From contig CP075369.1 of the NCBI GenBank assembly GCA_019454205.1, positions 2,682,001 to 2,746,000 on the forward strand: 64,000 nucleotides of DNA, written 5' to 3'. The notes beneath the pieces are model-generated. The model saw only the letters and a program-made list of their open reading frames with translations. It was not told the origin of the DNA and searched no databases. How positions within the stretch are numbered: position 1 is the stretch's first letter; each line of letters begins with the position of its first letter. This document shows, in pieces, positions 34,663 to 41,693 of the stretch. Made by a program: the position numbers and the translations under genes. Source of the DNA: Xanthobacteraceae bacterium. Its GTDB lineage: Bacteria; Pseudomonadota; Alphaproteobacteria; Rhizobiales; Xanthobacteraceae.

Positions 34663-35556
34663 TTAGCGCAGCCCTGCCACGAGATCGCCGCGCGTCAGAA
34701 ATCGGACCATGATCTGCTTCCCCGCGGGCGGCGGGGACGCGAGCCGGCTTTTGAACGGCACGCGCTCGCGAGGATACAGGATGGATCGCGGCAGGAGCGT
34801 GGTCCACGAATAGATTTCGTTGCCGTCGGCACCGATCACGGCAAGGCGCACGCGCGGCAGTTCGATCGCCCGGCCTGCCACGTTCTCGACCTCGCCCTCG
34901 ATCATCAGCACCTGCACGCCGTCCTGCGTCTCCTGACGCACGACGACATTCTGGAAATCGAGGCCGCGCAGGTTCACCGGGAAGCCGATGGCCGCATAGA
35001 TGCTCGCGGTTTCCGGCGCGGCGCGCACCACGGAATTCCTGCCCATCACGCCGAGTACCAGCGTGGCGACCAGCACGATGCACAACACTGCCGCGCGCGG
35101 CATCCGCATCCCGCTGCGCTGGGGTTGTTGCGCCACGCGATGCACCGTCTTGCGGCGCGGGCGCGCGGGCGGGAGATCGGCGGGTGCAATATTCTGTTCG
35201 GCTTCGTCGAGCGGCTTGCCTTCGAGTGCTGCGACCAGCACGGCAGGACCTTCGCCCAGCGCTTCGTGGTCGGCACGGTCATCGGCGGAAATGATCGGGG
35301 TCGGGATTTCGGAAACAACGTCTGCGTCGATGACCGGCGCTTCCGGTGTTTCCTGTATTTCGGGGACAAGGCCTTCTGCCTTGTCGACAAGCGCCTCGAG
35401 CGCTTCCGGCGCAATGATCTCCGGCGCCTCCGGCGCGGGCGCGGTGGCGAACCATGTCGTCTTGCACTGGGCGCAGCGAACGTTGCGCCCCTGCGCACCG
35501 AGCGCTTCCGCTTTCACTTCGAACGACGCACTGCACGAAGGGCAATCGATACGCAT
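34663..35556 (-). CDS. Zinc-ribbon (MJ0042) membrane protein, DUF3426-like
   Basis: The 297-residue protein begins with an MJ0042-type zinc ribbon (MRIDCPSCSASFEV, then VRCAQCKTTW). An acidic low-complexity linker of about 100 residues follows, then one membrane helix (AVLCIVLVATLVLGVMGRN), then a beta-rich periplasmic domain with VLMIEGEVENVAG, as in DUF3426 proteins. Function is unknown. It is divergent from ftsE by 178 bases; the ATG at 35556 gives the zinc ribbon at residue 1. Confidence 0.82.
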   Translation of the reverse strand: MRIDCPSCSASFEVKAEALGAQGRNVRCAQCKTTWFATAPAPEAPEIIAPEALEALVDKAEGLVPEIQETPEAPVIDADVVSEIPTPIISADDRADHEALGEGPAVLVAALEGKPLDEAEQNIAPADLPPARPRRKTVHRVAQQPQRSGMRMPRAAVLCIVLVATLVLGVMGRNSVVRAAPETASIYAAIGFPVNLRGLDFQNVVVRQETQDGVQVLMIEGEVENVAGRAIELPRVRLAVIGADGNEIYSWTTLLPRSILYPRERVPFKSRLASPPPAGKQIMVRFLTRGDLVAGLR

Positions 35557-35734
35557 CGCAGCCAGCCTCACTCACAACACACAACCAACTGCGCGCATTG
35601 TGCCTGACACCCGTTAATGGATCGAAAACCGTAATTGCGCCCTCATCGCCTGAAAAAACCTTTGCGCGACAATCGCTTTTCGATTCGTGCACCGAATCGG
35701 GACATGCTGCGGGGCGAAACCGGGAGCGATAAGC

Positions 35735-36394
35735 GTGATCCGCTTCGAAAATATCGGACTACGATACGGCCGCGCGCCCGAAGTGTTGACGGATATTAAC
35801 TTCTCGATCGCGCCGAAGTCGTTCCAGTTTCTCACCGGCGCATCCGGTGCCGGAAAAACCAGCCTGCTGCGGCTCGCCTTTCTCGCGCTGAAACCCTCGC
35901 GCGGGCGCGTCAGCCTTTTCAGCCGCGACACCGCGCAACTCGACCGCGACGACATCGCGCGCATCCGCCGCCGCATCGGCGTGGTGTTTCAGGATTTCCG
36001 CCTGCTCGCGCATCTGAGTGCCTACGAGAACGTCGCGCTGCCGCTGCGCGCGGCGGGACGCGAGGAGCGCGAGTACCGCGCACAGGTCATCGACCTCCTG
36101 CAATGGGTCGGCCTCGGCGAGCGGCTGCATGCGAAGCCGCCGCAGCTTTCCGGCGGCGAGCAGCAGCGTGCCGCCATTGCACGCGCGCTGGTTGCGAAAC
36201 CCGAATTGCTGCTCGCGGACGAGCCGACCGGCAGCGTCGATCCGGACTATGCCGAAAAGCTCCTGCACCTGTTCGCCGAACTGCCGCGCAACGGTACTTC
36301 CGTGCTGCTCGCGACCCACGATCTCGCGCTGATGAATCGTTTCGATGCGCCGCGTCTCATTCTCGCAAACGGCAGGTTGCGCACCGATGGCTAG
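35735..36394 (+). CDS. ftsE: Cell division ATP-binding protein FtsE
   Basis: The 219-residue ABC ATPase of the FtsEX complex links the divisome to peptidoglycan hydrolases. Walker A is GASGAGKTS, the signature is LSGGEQQR, and Walker B is LLLADEP with a TGSVD D-loop. The GTG start at 35735 has GGGAGCG upstream and gives the standard length. Its stop overlaps the ftsX start by eight bases. Confidence 0.93.
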   Translation: MIRFENIGLRYGRAPEVLTDINFSIAPKSFQFLTGASGAGKTSLLRLAFLALKPSRGRVSLFSRDTAQLDRDDIARIRRRIGVVFQDFRLLAHLSAYENVALPLRAAGREEREYRAQVIDLLQWVGLGERLHAKPPQLSGGEQQRAAIARALVAKPELLLADEPTGSVDPDYAEKLLHLFAELPRNGTSVLLATHDLALMNRFDAPRLILANGRLRTDG

Positions 36395-37268
36395 CTTTTC
36401 GCTCCGCGCATTATTCCAGCACCGCACCGAGCCCCTGCTGCGAGCGGGCAGCGGCAACCTGATCGCGTTGTTTGGGATCCTGACATTCCTTGCCGCGCTC
36501 GCGCTCGGTGTCGTGCATGGCGTCCGCAATGCCGCGAACACATGGCGCGATGCCGTCGCCGGCGAAGTCACCATCCAGATCGCGGCAAAAGAACCGGCGG
36601 CGGTGGCCGAGCGCGCGATCAATCTGGCGCGGGCGACGCCCGGCGTGCGCAGCGCACGGACGCTCAACCGCGCGGAAGTCTCGAAATTGCTGGAGCCGTG
36701 GCTCGGCGCGAACGCGAACCTGAAAGATCTTCCGGTCCCGCATCTGATCGTGGTCGAACTCACCGACAGGAATGCGGATCTCGCCACGCTGCGCACTGCC
36801 CTCGGCGCGCAGGTCCCCGGCGCAATCCTCGACGACTATCGCGGCTGGAGCGGTCGATTGACGGCCGAGGCGGGAACGGCCGCCTTTAGCGCGGGCGCGA
36901 TGCTCGTGCTGATCCTCGTCGCACTCGCGCTTGCCGCGGCGATAGCGACGCGCAACGCGGTCGTCGTCAATCGCGAGGTCGTGGACGTGCTGCAATTCAT
37001 CGGCGCGCGCGACCGCTTCATCCTGCGCGTCTTCCAGCGCTATTTTCTGGAAGCGGGCGCGAAGGGTGCCGCCATCGGCACGGCCGCGGCGATCCTGTTG
37101 CTCGTCCTGCTTGTACGCGCTGCCCCCGGATTCTCGCTGTTCGCAGCACCCCTCGCCTTCGGATTTCTGGGCTACGTCCAGCTCCTTCTGCTCGCGGCTG
37201 CAATAACGATCCTTATCGCGTTGGTAAGCCGCTTCACGGTAAAAGGCCTGCTGAGACGAATCGCTTGA
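36387..37268 (+). CDS. ftsX: Cell division protein FtsX
   Basis: The 293-residue integral membrane partner of FtsE has a first helix near residue 28-50, a large periplasmic loop (about 55-170), and three further helices (from about residue 175). The motif NREVVDVLQFIGARDRFILRVFQRYF is the conserved FtsX cytoplasmic loop. Sequence is more diverged than FtsE, as is usual in alphaproteobacteria. The overlap with ftsE indicates translational coupling. Confidence 0.9.
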   Translation: MASFSLRALFQHRTEPLLRAGSGNLIALFGILTFLAALALGVVHGVRNAANTWRDAVAGEVTIQIAAKEPAAVAERAINLARATPGVRSARTLNRAEVSKLLEPWLGANANLKDLPVPHLIVVELTDRNADLATLRTALGAQVPGAILDDYRGWSGRLTAEAGTAAFSAGAMLVLILVALALAAAIATRNAVVVNREVVDVLQFIGARDRFILRVFQRYFLEAGAKGAAIGTAAAILLLVLLVRAAPGFSLFAAPLAFGFLGYVQLLLLAAAITILIALVSRFTVKGLLRRIA

Positions 37269-37308
37269 GGGCCGCTGGCTTGCCGCATTTCCCCGTATCC
37301 TGCCCGGC

Positions 37309-38004
37309 ATGGACCGGATGACGACGGACGGCGCGGATCGTTTCGAGCCGGCTGCGGAGCGGGAACGTCTCGCGCGGCGGCGGGGATTTTTCTTCCGTTT
37401 CATGGTCGCGCTGTCGGGTGCGCTGGTTGTCGCGCTGGTCGCGGGCTTTCTCGTTTTCCTGCACGACGTCCGCAACGCAGCCGCGCCGATGAACGCGCGC
37501 GCCGACGGAATTGTCGTGCTGACCGGCGGCGCGTTCCGCATCAACGACGCGCTGGAATTGCTCTCCGAGAACCGCGGGCAGCGCCTGCTGATTTCCGGCG
37601 TGAACCCCGCGACCACCACCGAAGAACTGAAAAAGAAAATCCCCGATTTCGACCGCCTGTCCGCCTGCTGCATCGACCTTGGGCGCGAAGCGCAGAACAC
37701 CACCGGCAACGCCACCGAAACCGCGCGCTGGGCGGAAATGCACAAGTTCCGCTCGCTGATCGTGGTGACGTCCGCGTGGCATATGCCGCGCGCGCTCAAC
37801 GAACTCCAGAACGAAATGCCGCAGATGACGCTAATCCCCTACCCGGTCGTCAGCCTGCCGCTCCGCGACGATTACTGGTGGGTCAACCCGCAGACCGTTC
37901 GTTTACTCGTATTCGAATATCTCAAGTACCTCGCTTCGCTGGCGAGGCTTCAGCTTGAACAGGCCCTCGTAACCGGCAACAATCATTCGGTCGCGAGCCG
38001 CTGA
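37309..38004 (+). CDS. YdcF family protein (DUF218)
   Basis: The 231-residue single-pass membrane protein has a helix near residues 32-52 and a DUF218 domain: ADGIVVLTGGAFRINDALELL, then LLISGV, ETARWAEMHKFRSLIVVTSAWHMPRAL. The fold resembles proteins acting on undecaprenyl-phosphate or SAM, but the activity is unknown. Its place between ftsX and plsC is conserved in alphaproteobacteria and suggests an envelope role. A start at the second Met (37318) is equally possible. Confidence 0.87.
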   Translation: MDRMTTDGADRFEPAAERERLARRRGFFFRFMVALSGALVVALVAGFLVFLHDVRNAAAPMNARADGIVVLTGGAFRINDALELLSENRGQRLLISGVNPATTTEELKKKIPDFDRLSACCIDLGREAQNTTGNATETARWAEMHKFRSLIVVTSAWHMPRALNELQNEMPQMTLIPYPVVSLPLRDDYWWVNPQTVRLLVFEYLKYLASLARLQLEQALVTGNNHSVASR

Positions 38005-38088
38005 CGGCGGGAATGAACGCGGCCACGGGCCGGGGCAAAAGCCACTATCTATAAAGACCAAGGCCAACGTCAGGTGTAAGGGTTTGCC

Positions 38089-38838
38089 GTGCAAGTTCTT
38101 CGTTCGCTGCTGTTCAACGTCGCGTTCTATCTGAACACTTTCCTCCAGATCATCTTCTACATGCCGGTGCTGCTGCTGCCGCGCCGTTACATCTGGATTC
38201 CCGTGCGCTCATGGGCGGCCGGCAATCATTTCCTGCTGCGCTGGATTTGCGGCATCGACTACGAAATCCGCGGCGCGGAGAAAATTCCGCCGGGCGGCAT
38301 CATCGTGGCAAGCAAGCATCAGTCCGCATGGGAGACCTTCACCATCGCCGCGATGCTTCCCGATCCTTCCTTCGTGCTGAAGCGCGAATTGCAATGGATT
38401 CCGCTGTTCGGCTGGTACACGATGAAAGCGAGGCTGATCCCGGTGAACCGCGGTACGCGCGCAGCAGCCCTCGAACAGATCGCGCGCGGCGCGCGCGAGA
38501 AGGTGAAGGAAGGCCGCCAGATCATCATCTATCCGGAAGGTACGCGGCGCGCGGTCGGCGCGGAGCCGACCTACAAGTTCGGCGCGGCGCATCTCTACAG
38601 CGAGCTGGGCGTGCCCTGCGTACCGGTCGCACTAAACTCCGGCCTCTACTGGCCGCGGCGCTCGCTCCGCTTCACCCCCGGTACCGTGCGCATGGAATTC
38701 CTCGATCCGATCATGCCCGGCATGGAGCGGCAGGAGTTTTTGAAGAAGTTGCAGGACGACATCGAAACCGCGACCGCCCGGCTGGTCGCGGAAGGCCGGG
38801 CCGAAATCGCCGCACGGGAAGTTGATTCCCCTCGTTAA
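38089..38838 (+). CDS. plsC: 1-Acyl-sn-glycerol-3-phosphate acyltransferase
   Basis: The 249-residue membrane enzyme makes phosphatidic acid from lysophosphatidic acid. Motif I reads KHQSAWE, with Glu in the place of the usual Asp of HxxxxD; motif III is YPEGTR. An N-terminal hydrophobic segment anchors it. The start is GTG at 38089. The stop codon TAA lies inside a target duplication: an IS1595-like element was inserted directly after it, so the protein ends normally. Confidence 0.93.
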   Translation: MQVLRSLLFNVAFYLNTFLQIIFYMPVLLLPRRYIWIPVRSWAAGNHFLLRWICGIDYEIRGAEKIPPGGIIVASKHQSAWETFTIAAMLPDPSFVLKRELQWIPLFGWYTMKARLIPVNRGTRAAALEQIARGAREKVKEGRQIIIYPEGTRRAVGAEPTYKFGAAHLYSELGVPCVPVALNSGLYWPRRSLRFTPGTVRMEFLDPIMPGMERQEFLKKLQDDIETATARLVAEGRAEIAAREVDSPR

Positions 38839-38843
38839 GTTGA
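38834..38843 (+). repeat. Target-site duplication, left copy
   Basis: GTTAAGTTGA is repeated exactly at 40701-40710 on the other side of the insertion sequence. It contains the plsC stop TAA. The family usually duplicates eight bases; ten match here, so the exact ends of the element are uncertain by a base or two. Confidence 0.8.
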
Positions 38844-38844
38844 G

Positions 38845-38865
38845 GGGTTTATCCCCTTCACACAA
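38845..38865 (+). repeat. Left terminal inverted repeat of the IS
   Basis: It begins GGGTTTATCCCC and continues to CACACAA. It matches the reverse complement of 40680-40700 with two mismatches over 21 bases. Confidence 0.85.
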
Positions 38866-38871
38866 CGGAAC

Positions 38872-38929
38872 GTATAAAGAACTCTTTATACCCTTCCAAG
38901 GGTGTCGTGTTTTCGGAACTTTTGGTTCC
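38872..38929. other. Three successive hairpins next to the left IS end
   Basis: GTATAAAG-aact-CTTTATAC (38872-38891), ACCCTT-CC-AAGGGT (38890-38903) and GGAAC-ttttg-GTTCC (38915-38929) are perfect inverted repeats placed one after another. They could be subterminal transposase sites or structure in a transcript entering the passenger gene. No family match is known to me. Confidence 0.55.
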
Positions 38930-38998
38930 ATCCAATTCACGCATTGAAAAAACCAAAAATCGCTTGCGCGACTCGATGCGGCGGCCTACCAGTCCTGC

Positions 38999-39400
38999 AT
39001 GAGCACGACTCCAGACCTAAACGCCGTAAAGGCGCGAATTAAAGAGATTGAGAACCAGATTGCGGCCCTCGATGACGAACTCGAAGGGCTGCAAATCGCT
39101 GAGGAAGTTCTAGAGAAGCTGGCGGCATCATCGACAGGGGAAGCGACGAAGCCACTAGCGCCGACGCTCACGGTCGAAGAACTAGTCCTCGGCTCACTAA
39201 AGCATAGCAAACTTGCGTGGCTGACCGTCACTGAACTGCGGAAGGTTATTCAGGACTTCTCCGGTCGAGATGTCCCGATGAGCACCCTGTCACCGCAGGT
39301 TTCGAGCATGACGAAGAAGAACCAGGTCGTCCGACAGGGGGCGCACGTTGCGCTCCCTAGCCGGGCAGAAAAAGAAAAATACGAAGATCGCCCGTTTTGA
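38999..39400 (+). CDS. IS passenger protein: coiled coil plus winged-helix-like domain
   Basis: The 133-residue protein is unknown to me. Residues about 5-45 form a predicted coiled coil (ARIKEIENQIAALDDELEGL). After a short linker, residues about 58-120 look like a winged helix: TVEELVLGSLKHSK, then LTVTELRKVIQDF, then MSTLSPQVSSMTKK as a possible recognition helix, then VVRQGAHVALP as a wing. This would suit a small DNA-binding regulator acting as an oligomer. It sits inside the IS between the left repeat and the transposase, in the opposite orientation. A weak ribosome site precedes the ATG. A 10-bp stem-loop follows the stop. Confidence 0.7.
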   Translation: MSTTPDLNAVKARIKEIENQIAALDDELEGLQIAEEVLEKLAASSTGEATKPLAPTLTVEELVLGSLKHSKLAWLTVTELRKVIQDFSGRDVPMSTLSPQVSSMTKKNQVVRQGAHVALPSRAEKEKYEDRPF

Positions 39401-39414
39401 GGTCTTCGGAGAGT

Positions 39415-39440
39415 TTCCGGCGGCGATTATGCCGCCGGAA
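39415..39440. other. Stem-loop after the passenger gene
   Basis: TTCCGGCGGC-gattat-GCCGCCGGAA is a perfect 10-bp stem starting 15 bases after the stop at 39400. No T-run follows, so it is not a classical terminator; it may protect the transcript end. Confidence 0.6.
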
Positions 39441-39496
39441 CCGCTGCGATGCGGACACACTCGGCAGTGGTAGTTGCCGAGAAGGAGGTCACCCGG

Positions 39497-39559
39497 ATGC
39501 TTCCGTATCCGGTGCGGCTAACCGGGATTGCCGTCCCGGCGCCGTTGCTCTTGTTATAG
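39497..39559 (+). CDS. Possible 20-residue peptide with strong ribosome site
   Basis: An ATG at 39497 is preceded at eight bases by AAGGAGG (39483-39489), a near-ideal Shine-Dalgarno sequence. The frame gives MLPYPVRLTGIAVPAPLLLL and stop, just three bases before an intrinsic terminator. The sequence is hydrophobic toward its end. Expression cannot be judged from sequence; the region is also folded into several stems (39489-39514 and 39522-39539), so it may be RNA, not coding. Confidence 0.25.
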   Translation: MLPYPVRLTGIAVPAPLLLL

Positions 39560-39562
39560 TCA

Positions 39563-39594
39563 GAGGGGGCGGGGAACCGCCCCCTCACTTTTTT
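39563..39594 (+). terminator. Intrinsic terminator inside the IS
   Basis: GAGGGGGCGG (39563-39572) and CCGCCCCCTC (39577-39586) pair perfectly around a GGAA loop and are followed by ACTTTTTT. It would end plus-strand transcripts from the passenger gene region before the next small ORF. Confidence 0.88.
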
Positions 39595-39654
39595 GCTATA
39601 GTGGTGTGGAACCACTTTGGTCAATAACGCTGATTATCATTGGTGAACTGCACC

Positions 39655-39843
39655 ATGCTTACTTTGCAAAAAGCCTTAGCGGAGAATCGGTTAGCCGAGT
39701 TCATCGCACAGGAAGAAAGACGCGGTGTTGGTCCCGCCGATGGGCAAGCATTCGAGGATTTGACCGAAGCACTCATCAAATCGAAGCGACAAGAAGATCA
39801 AACATCGCATTCTGCTTCTCGCGATGGTTCGCGCGGAAAGTAA
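39655..39843 (+). CDS. Small hypothetical protein overlapping the transposase end
   Basis: A 62-residue frame starts MLTLQKALAENRLAEFIAQEERRG. The first 40 residues look like a real alpha-helical protein, but the last 20 (EDQTSHSASRDGSRGK) are read antisense to the transposase C-terminus. I recall similar small ORFs beside ISXO2-like transposases in rhizobia (from memory, not checked). There is no clear ribosome site. It may be a chromosomal-type small gene cut by the ancestral element, or spurious. Confidence 0.4.
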   Translation: MLTLQKALAENRLAEFIAQEERRGVGPADGQAFEDLTEALIKSKRQEDQTSHSASRDGSRGK

Positions 39844-40639
39844 ATTCGCGCAGATACTTGTCCATATGCTTCGGTGAAATGTGGATGTGAGTGCCACGAA
39901 CCGAGTGCTTAAACAGCTTCCAAAAACTTTCAATTGAGTTCACGTGCGTCTCGCCTCGCACGTACTCTTTCGCGCGATGCTTGATCGTGTCGTGCTTGTA
40001 GCCGTAGCCGGTGAGTAAGCCGTAGCTGAGCAGTTCGTCCGTCGAGATCGTCGTGCCTTCCTCAATCGTTTCCAGCACAATCGGCTTGATCGTCCGCATC
40101 TTCGTGTTCGGGATTACTTGCGTGACGGTGCGCCCGCCACGCTCTTTCATGCCGAGAACGATAGTCTTTGCACCGGGGGTAGCACCCGGCTTTCCGGGCG
40201 TGTGGCCGCCGACATAGCTTTCGTCGATTTCAACATGGCCCTTGAGGGCGTGAAATACGTCCGATTGGTCCATCAGTTTCCGTATTTGGTGGCCCATGCG
40301 CCAAGCGGTTTTGTACGTGACGCCCAGAACACGCTGGAGTTCTTTGCCGCTGACGCCGTGGCGCGTCGTGACAAATAGGTACATCGCGTAGAACCAGCTT
40401 TGCAGGGGCGTCCGAGTGTCCTGAAGAACGGTGCCCGCGCACGGATAAACGTGATCCCAGCAATGCTCGCAGAAGAACGCGGGCCGCTCGGCCATTTTCT
40501 TGAACCGGGCGAGAGCGCCGCACTTGCGGCAGTGGTGCTCAAGGCCAAAGCGCACCTTCATAATGTGTTCGAGACAAGCCGCATCGTCCGGAAACCGGGC
40601 GAAGAACTGTTGGACTGTCATTTTCTGCGGCTTCGTCAT
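39776..40639 (-). CDS. IS1595 family transposase (ISXO2-like)
   Basis: The 287-residue transposase has an N-terminal zinc finger (Cys37, Cys40, Cys57, Cys60) and an ISXO2-like catalytic domain. The DDNK-type residues appear as Asp139 (HVEIDESYVGG), Asp201 (STDELLSYG), Asn234 (HVNSIES) and Lys244 (FKHSVRGTH). The C-terminal KHMDKYLREFTFRANHR is typical. It is full length with no frameshift, so the element may still be active. It points from the right end inward. Confidence 0.93.
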   Translation of the reverse strand: MTKPQKMTVQQFFARFPDDAACLEHIMKVRFGLEHHCRKCGALARFKKMAERPAFFCEHCWDHVYPCAGTVLQDTRTPLQSWFYAMYLFVTTRHGVSGKELQRVLGVTYKTAWRMGHQIRKLMDQSDVFHALKGHVEIDESYVGGHTPGKPGATPGAKTIVLGMKERGGRTVTQVIPNTKMRTIKPIVLETIEEGTTISTDELLSYGLLTGYGYKHDTIKHRAKEYVRGETHVNSIESFWKLFKHSVRGTHIHISPKHMDKYLREFTFRANHREKQNAMFDLLVASI

Positions 40640-40679
40640 GGCGACCTCTCGATAATGTCACCTTACGAAACCTCATTGC

Positions 40680-40700
40680 TTGTGTCAAGGGGATAATCCC
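40680..40700 (-). repeat. Right terminal inverted repeat of the IS
   Basis: In reverse complement it reads GGGATTATCCCC and on to GACACAA, pairing with the left end at 38845 with two mismatches. Confidence 0.85.
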
Positions 40701-40710
40701 GTTAAGTTGA
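40701..40710 (+). repeat. Target-site duplication, right copy
   Basis: GTTAAGTTGA, identical to 38834-38843. Its last four bases TTGA form the start of the -35 box of the downstream gene. Confidence 0.8.
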
Positions 40711-40734
40711 CATTAACCATTGATGTTCTATCTT
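40707..40734 (+). promoter_or_regulatory. Promoter of the SOS-box gene
   Basis: A perfect -35 TTGACA (40707-40712) is followed after 16 bases by TATCTT (40729-40734), a fair -10. Transcription would begin near 40741, next to the ATG at 40742. Inferred from sequence only. Confidence 0.5.
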
Positions 40735-40739
40735 TGTTC
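40725..40739 (+). promoter_or_regulatory. LexA-type SOS box
   Basis: GTTCTATCTTTGTTC fits the alphaproteobacterial LexA consensus GTTC-N7-GTTC exactly. It covers the -10 element and ends three bases before the ATG at 40742, so LexA bound here would block RNA polymerase. Confidence 0.7.
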
Positions 40740-40741
40740 TC

Positions 40742-41143
40742 ATGCAAAGATTCGAACGAGCGGGATACGCGGGTGCGCTCGCCGCGACCAAAAATCCGGC
40801 CCTCAGCGGCCGTTTCCGGTTCTGGTGCGGAGGCTCCGGCCGCCGCTACGCCGTCAGCGTCTACGCACCCGGCGAGGTGCCGCCCTATGACCTCGCCGTG
40901 TCGCTCTATGTGAAGCATGCCGAAGTAGGCCCGCAGGTGATCGCGATTGCCGCCGGTCTTCCCGGCGACCCCGCCCCGAAAGACGCCGACGAGGTGCATG
41001 TGCATCTGGTCGGACGGATCGAGGCGCTGGCCTTCGCGCATCGCGACCTGCGCGCGCTGCTCGGCGGCAATGCGCCCGGCAACGCCCCTTCCGGCGCGCC
41101 CGGCGACAACGTCATCCCCTTCAATCCGCGTCGCGCGGCGTAA
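40742..41143 (+). CDS. Hypothetical protein, probably SOS-controlled
   Basis: The 133-residue protein is unknown to me. Its first half has SGRFRFWCGGSGRRYAVSVY, a compact beta-like stretch with a Cys next to Trp; the middle has YVKHAEVGPQVIAIAAGLP and a His-rich strand (DEVHVHLVG). The C-terminus is Gly/Pro-rich and low-complexity. There is no ribosome site before the ATG, because the SOS box occupies that place, so the message is probably leaderless. Before the IS insertion it lay about 36 bases from the plsC stop. It overlaps the convergent ChaC gene by 23 bases. Confidence 0.75.
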   Translation: MQRFERAGYAGALAATKNPALSGRFRFWCGGSGRRYAVSVYAPGEVPPYDLAVSLYVKHAEVGPQVIAIAAGLPGDPAPKDADEVHVHLVGRIEALAFAHRDLRALLGGNAPGNAPSGAPGDNVIPFNPRRAA

Positions 41144-41681
41144 ACGGGCGTTCGCTCTTCAACCTGTCCGCGATCCATTCGAGGCCGCGGTCGCGGATGC
41201 CGAGCGCCTTCATCGCGTCCACGGTCGCGAGCACATAGTCCGGATTGTTGCCGGACTTGCCGTGCCCGCGTTTCACATAAACGAGTTGCTCCTCCGGCGT
41301 GAGCGCACCCGAATATTGCGCGTGCCCGCGATCGACCAGATAGCAGACCGCGCTGACCCGCTCGCGCGCGCCGTCCAGCAGGTCGACCAGCCGAAATTTT
41401 TCCAGATAGACGCTCGTCACCTGCTCGCGCTCGCGCAGGTACGCGATGGTCTGCTCGCGCAGCGATTCCTTCACGCGAAACGCGATGCCGCGGCAACTGC
41501 CGCCGCGGTCAAGGCCGAGCACCAGTCCCGGTCGTTCCGCCGTGCCGCGATGGAAGTGCGAGATCACGCAGAGCGCACGGTGCGCGCCGTTCAGCCGCGC
41601 GGGATGCTGTTCGATGAAATCGAATCCCGGCCGCCACATCAGCGAGCCGTATCCGAACACCCAGAGATCGCCGCCGCTCAT
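41121..41681 (-). CDS. Glutathione-specific gamma-glutamylcyclotransferase (ChaC-like)
   Basis: The 186-residue enzyme would release 5-oxoproline from glutathione or gamma-glutamyl peptides. The nucleotide-like loop of the family, VFGYGSLMWRPGFDF, starts at residue 8, and HFHRGTAERPGLVLGLDRGGSCRGIAF matches ChaC. The gene lies 12 bases downstream of tyrC on the same strand, so it may be the last gene of that unit. Its end overlaps the SOS-box gene. Confidence 0.9.
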   Translation of the reverse strand: MSGGDLWVFGYGSLMWRPGFDFIEQHPARLNGAHRALCVISHFHRGTAERPGLVLGLDRGGSCRGIAFRVKESLREQTIAYLREREQVTSVYLEKFRLVDLLDGARERVSAVCYLVDRGHAQYSGALTPEEQLVYVKRGHGKSGNNPDYVLATVDAMKALGIRDRGLEWIADRLKSERPFTPRDAD

Positions 41682-41693
41682 CCCGCCACGGAC

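Larger units (their letters stand above)
38844..40700. mobile_element. IS1595-like (ISXO2-type) insertion sequence with passenger genes
   Basis: An element of about 1.86 kb has matching terminal inverted repeats. The left end is GGGTTTATCCCCTTCACACAA-like (38845-38865) and the right end at 40680-40700 reads, in reverse complement, with 19 of 21 positions identical. It is flanked by GTTAAGTTGA direct repeats, so it looks like a complete, relatively recent insertion. It carries a transposase gene on the minus strand, a passenger gene at 38999-39400, a small ORF at 39655-39843 and a structured stretch between them. Base composition is visibly lower in GC than the neighbours. Family from the transposase; insertion from the repeats. 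Confidence 0.88.

Noticed and set aside
38828..38847. CCCCTC-gttaagtt-GAGGGG as a second IS end
   Set aside because: The left half is the end of the plsC coding sequence (Asp-Ser-Pro-Arg-stop), so the symmetry is likely chance.
39427..39624. 65-codon minus-strand frame in the IS
   Set aside because: The start would be a TTG without ribosome site and the frame crosses the intrinsic terminator; codon use is only weakly gene-like.
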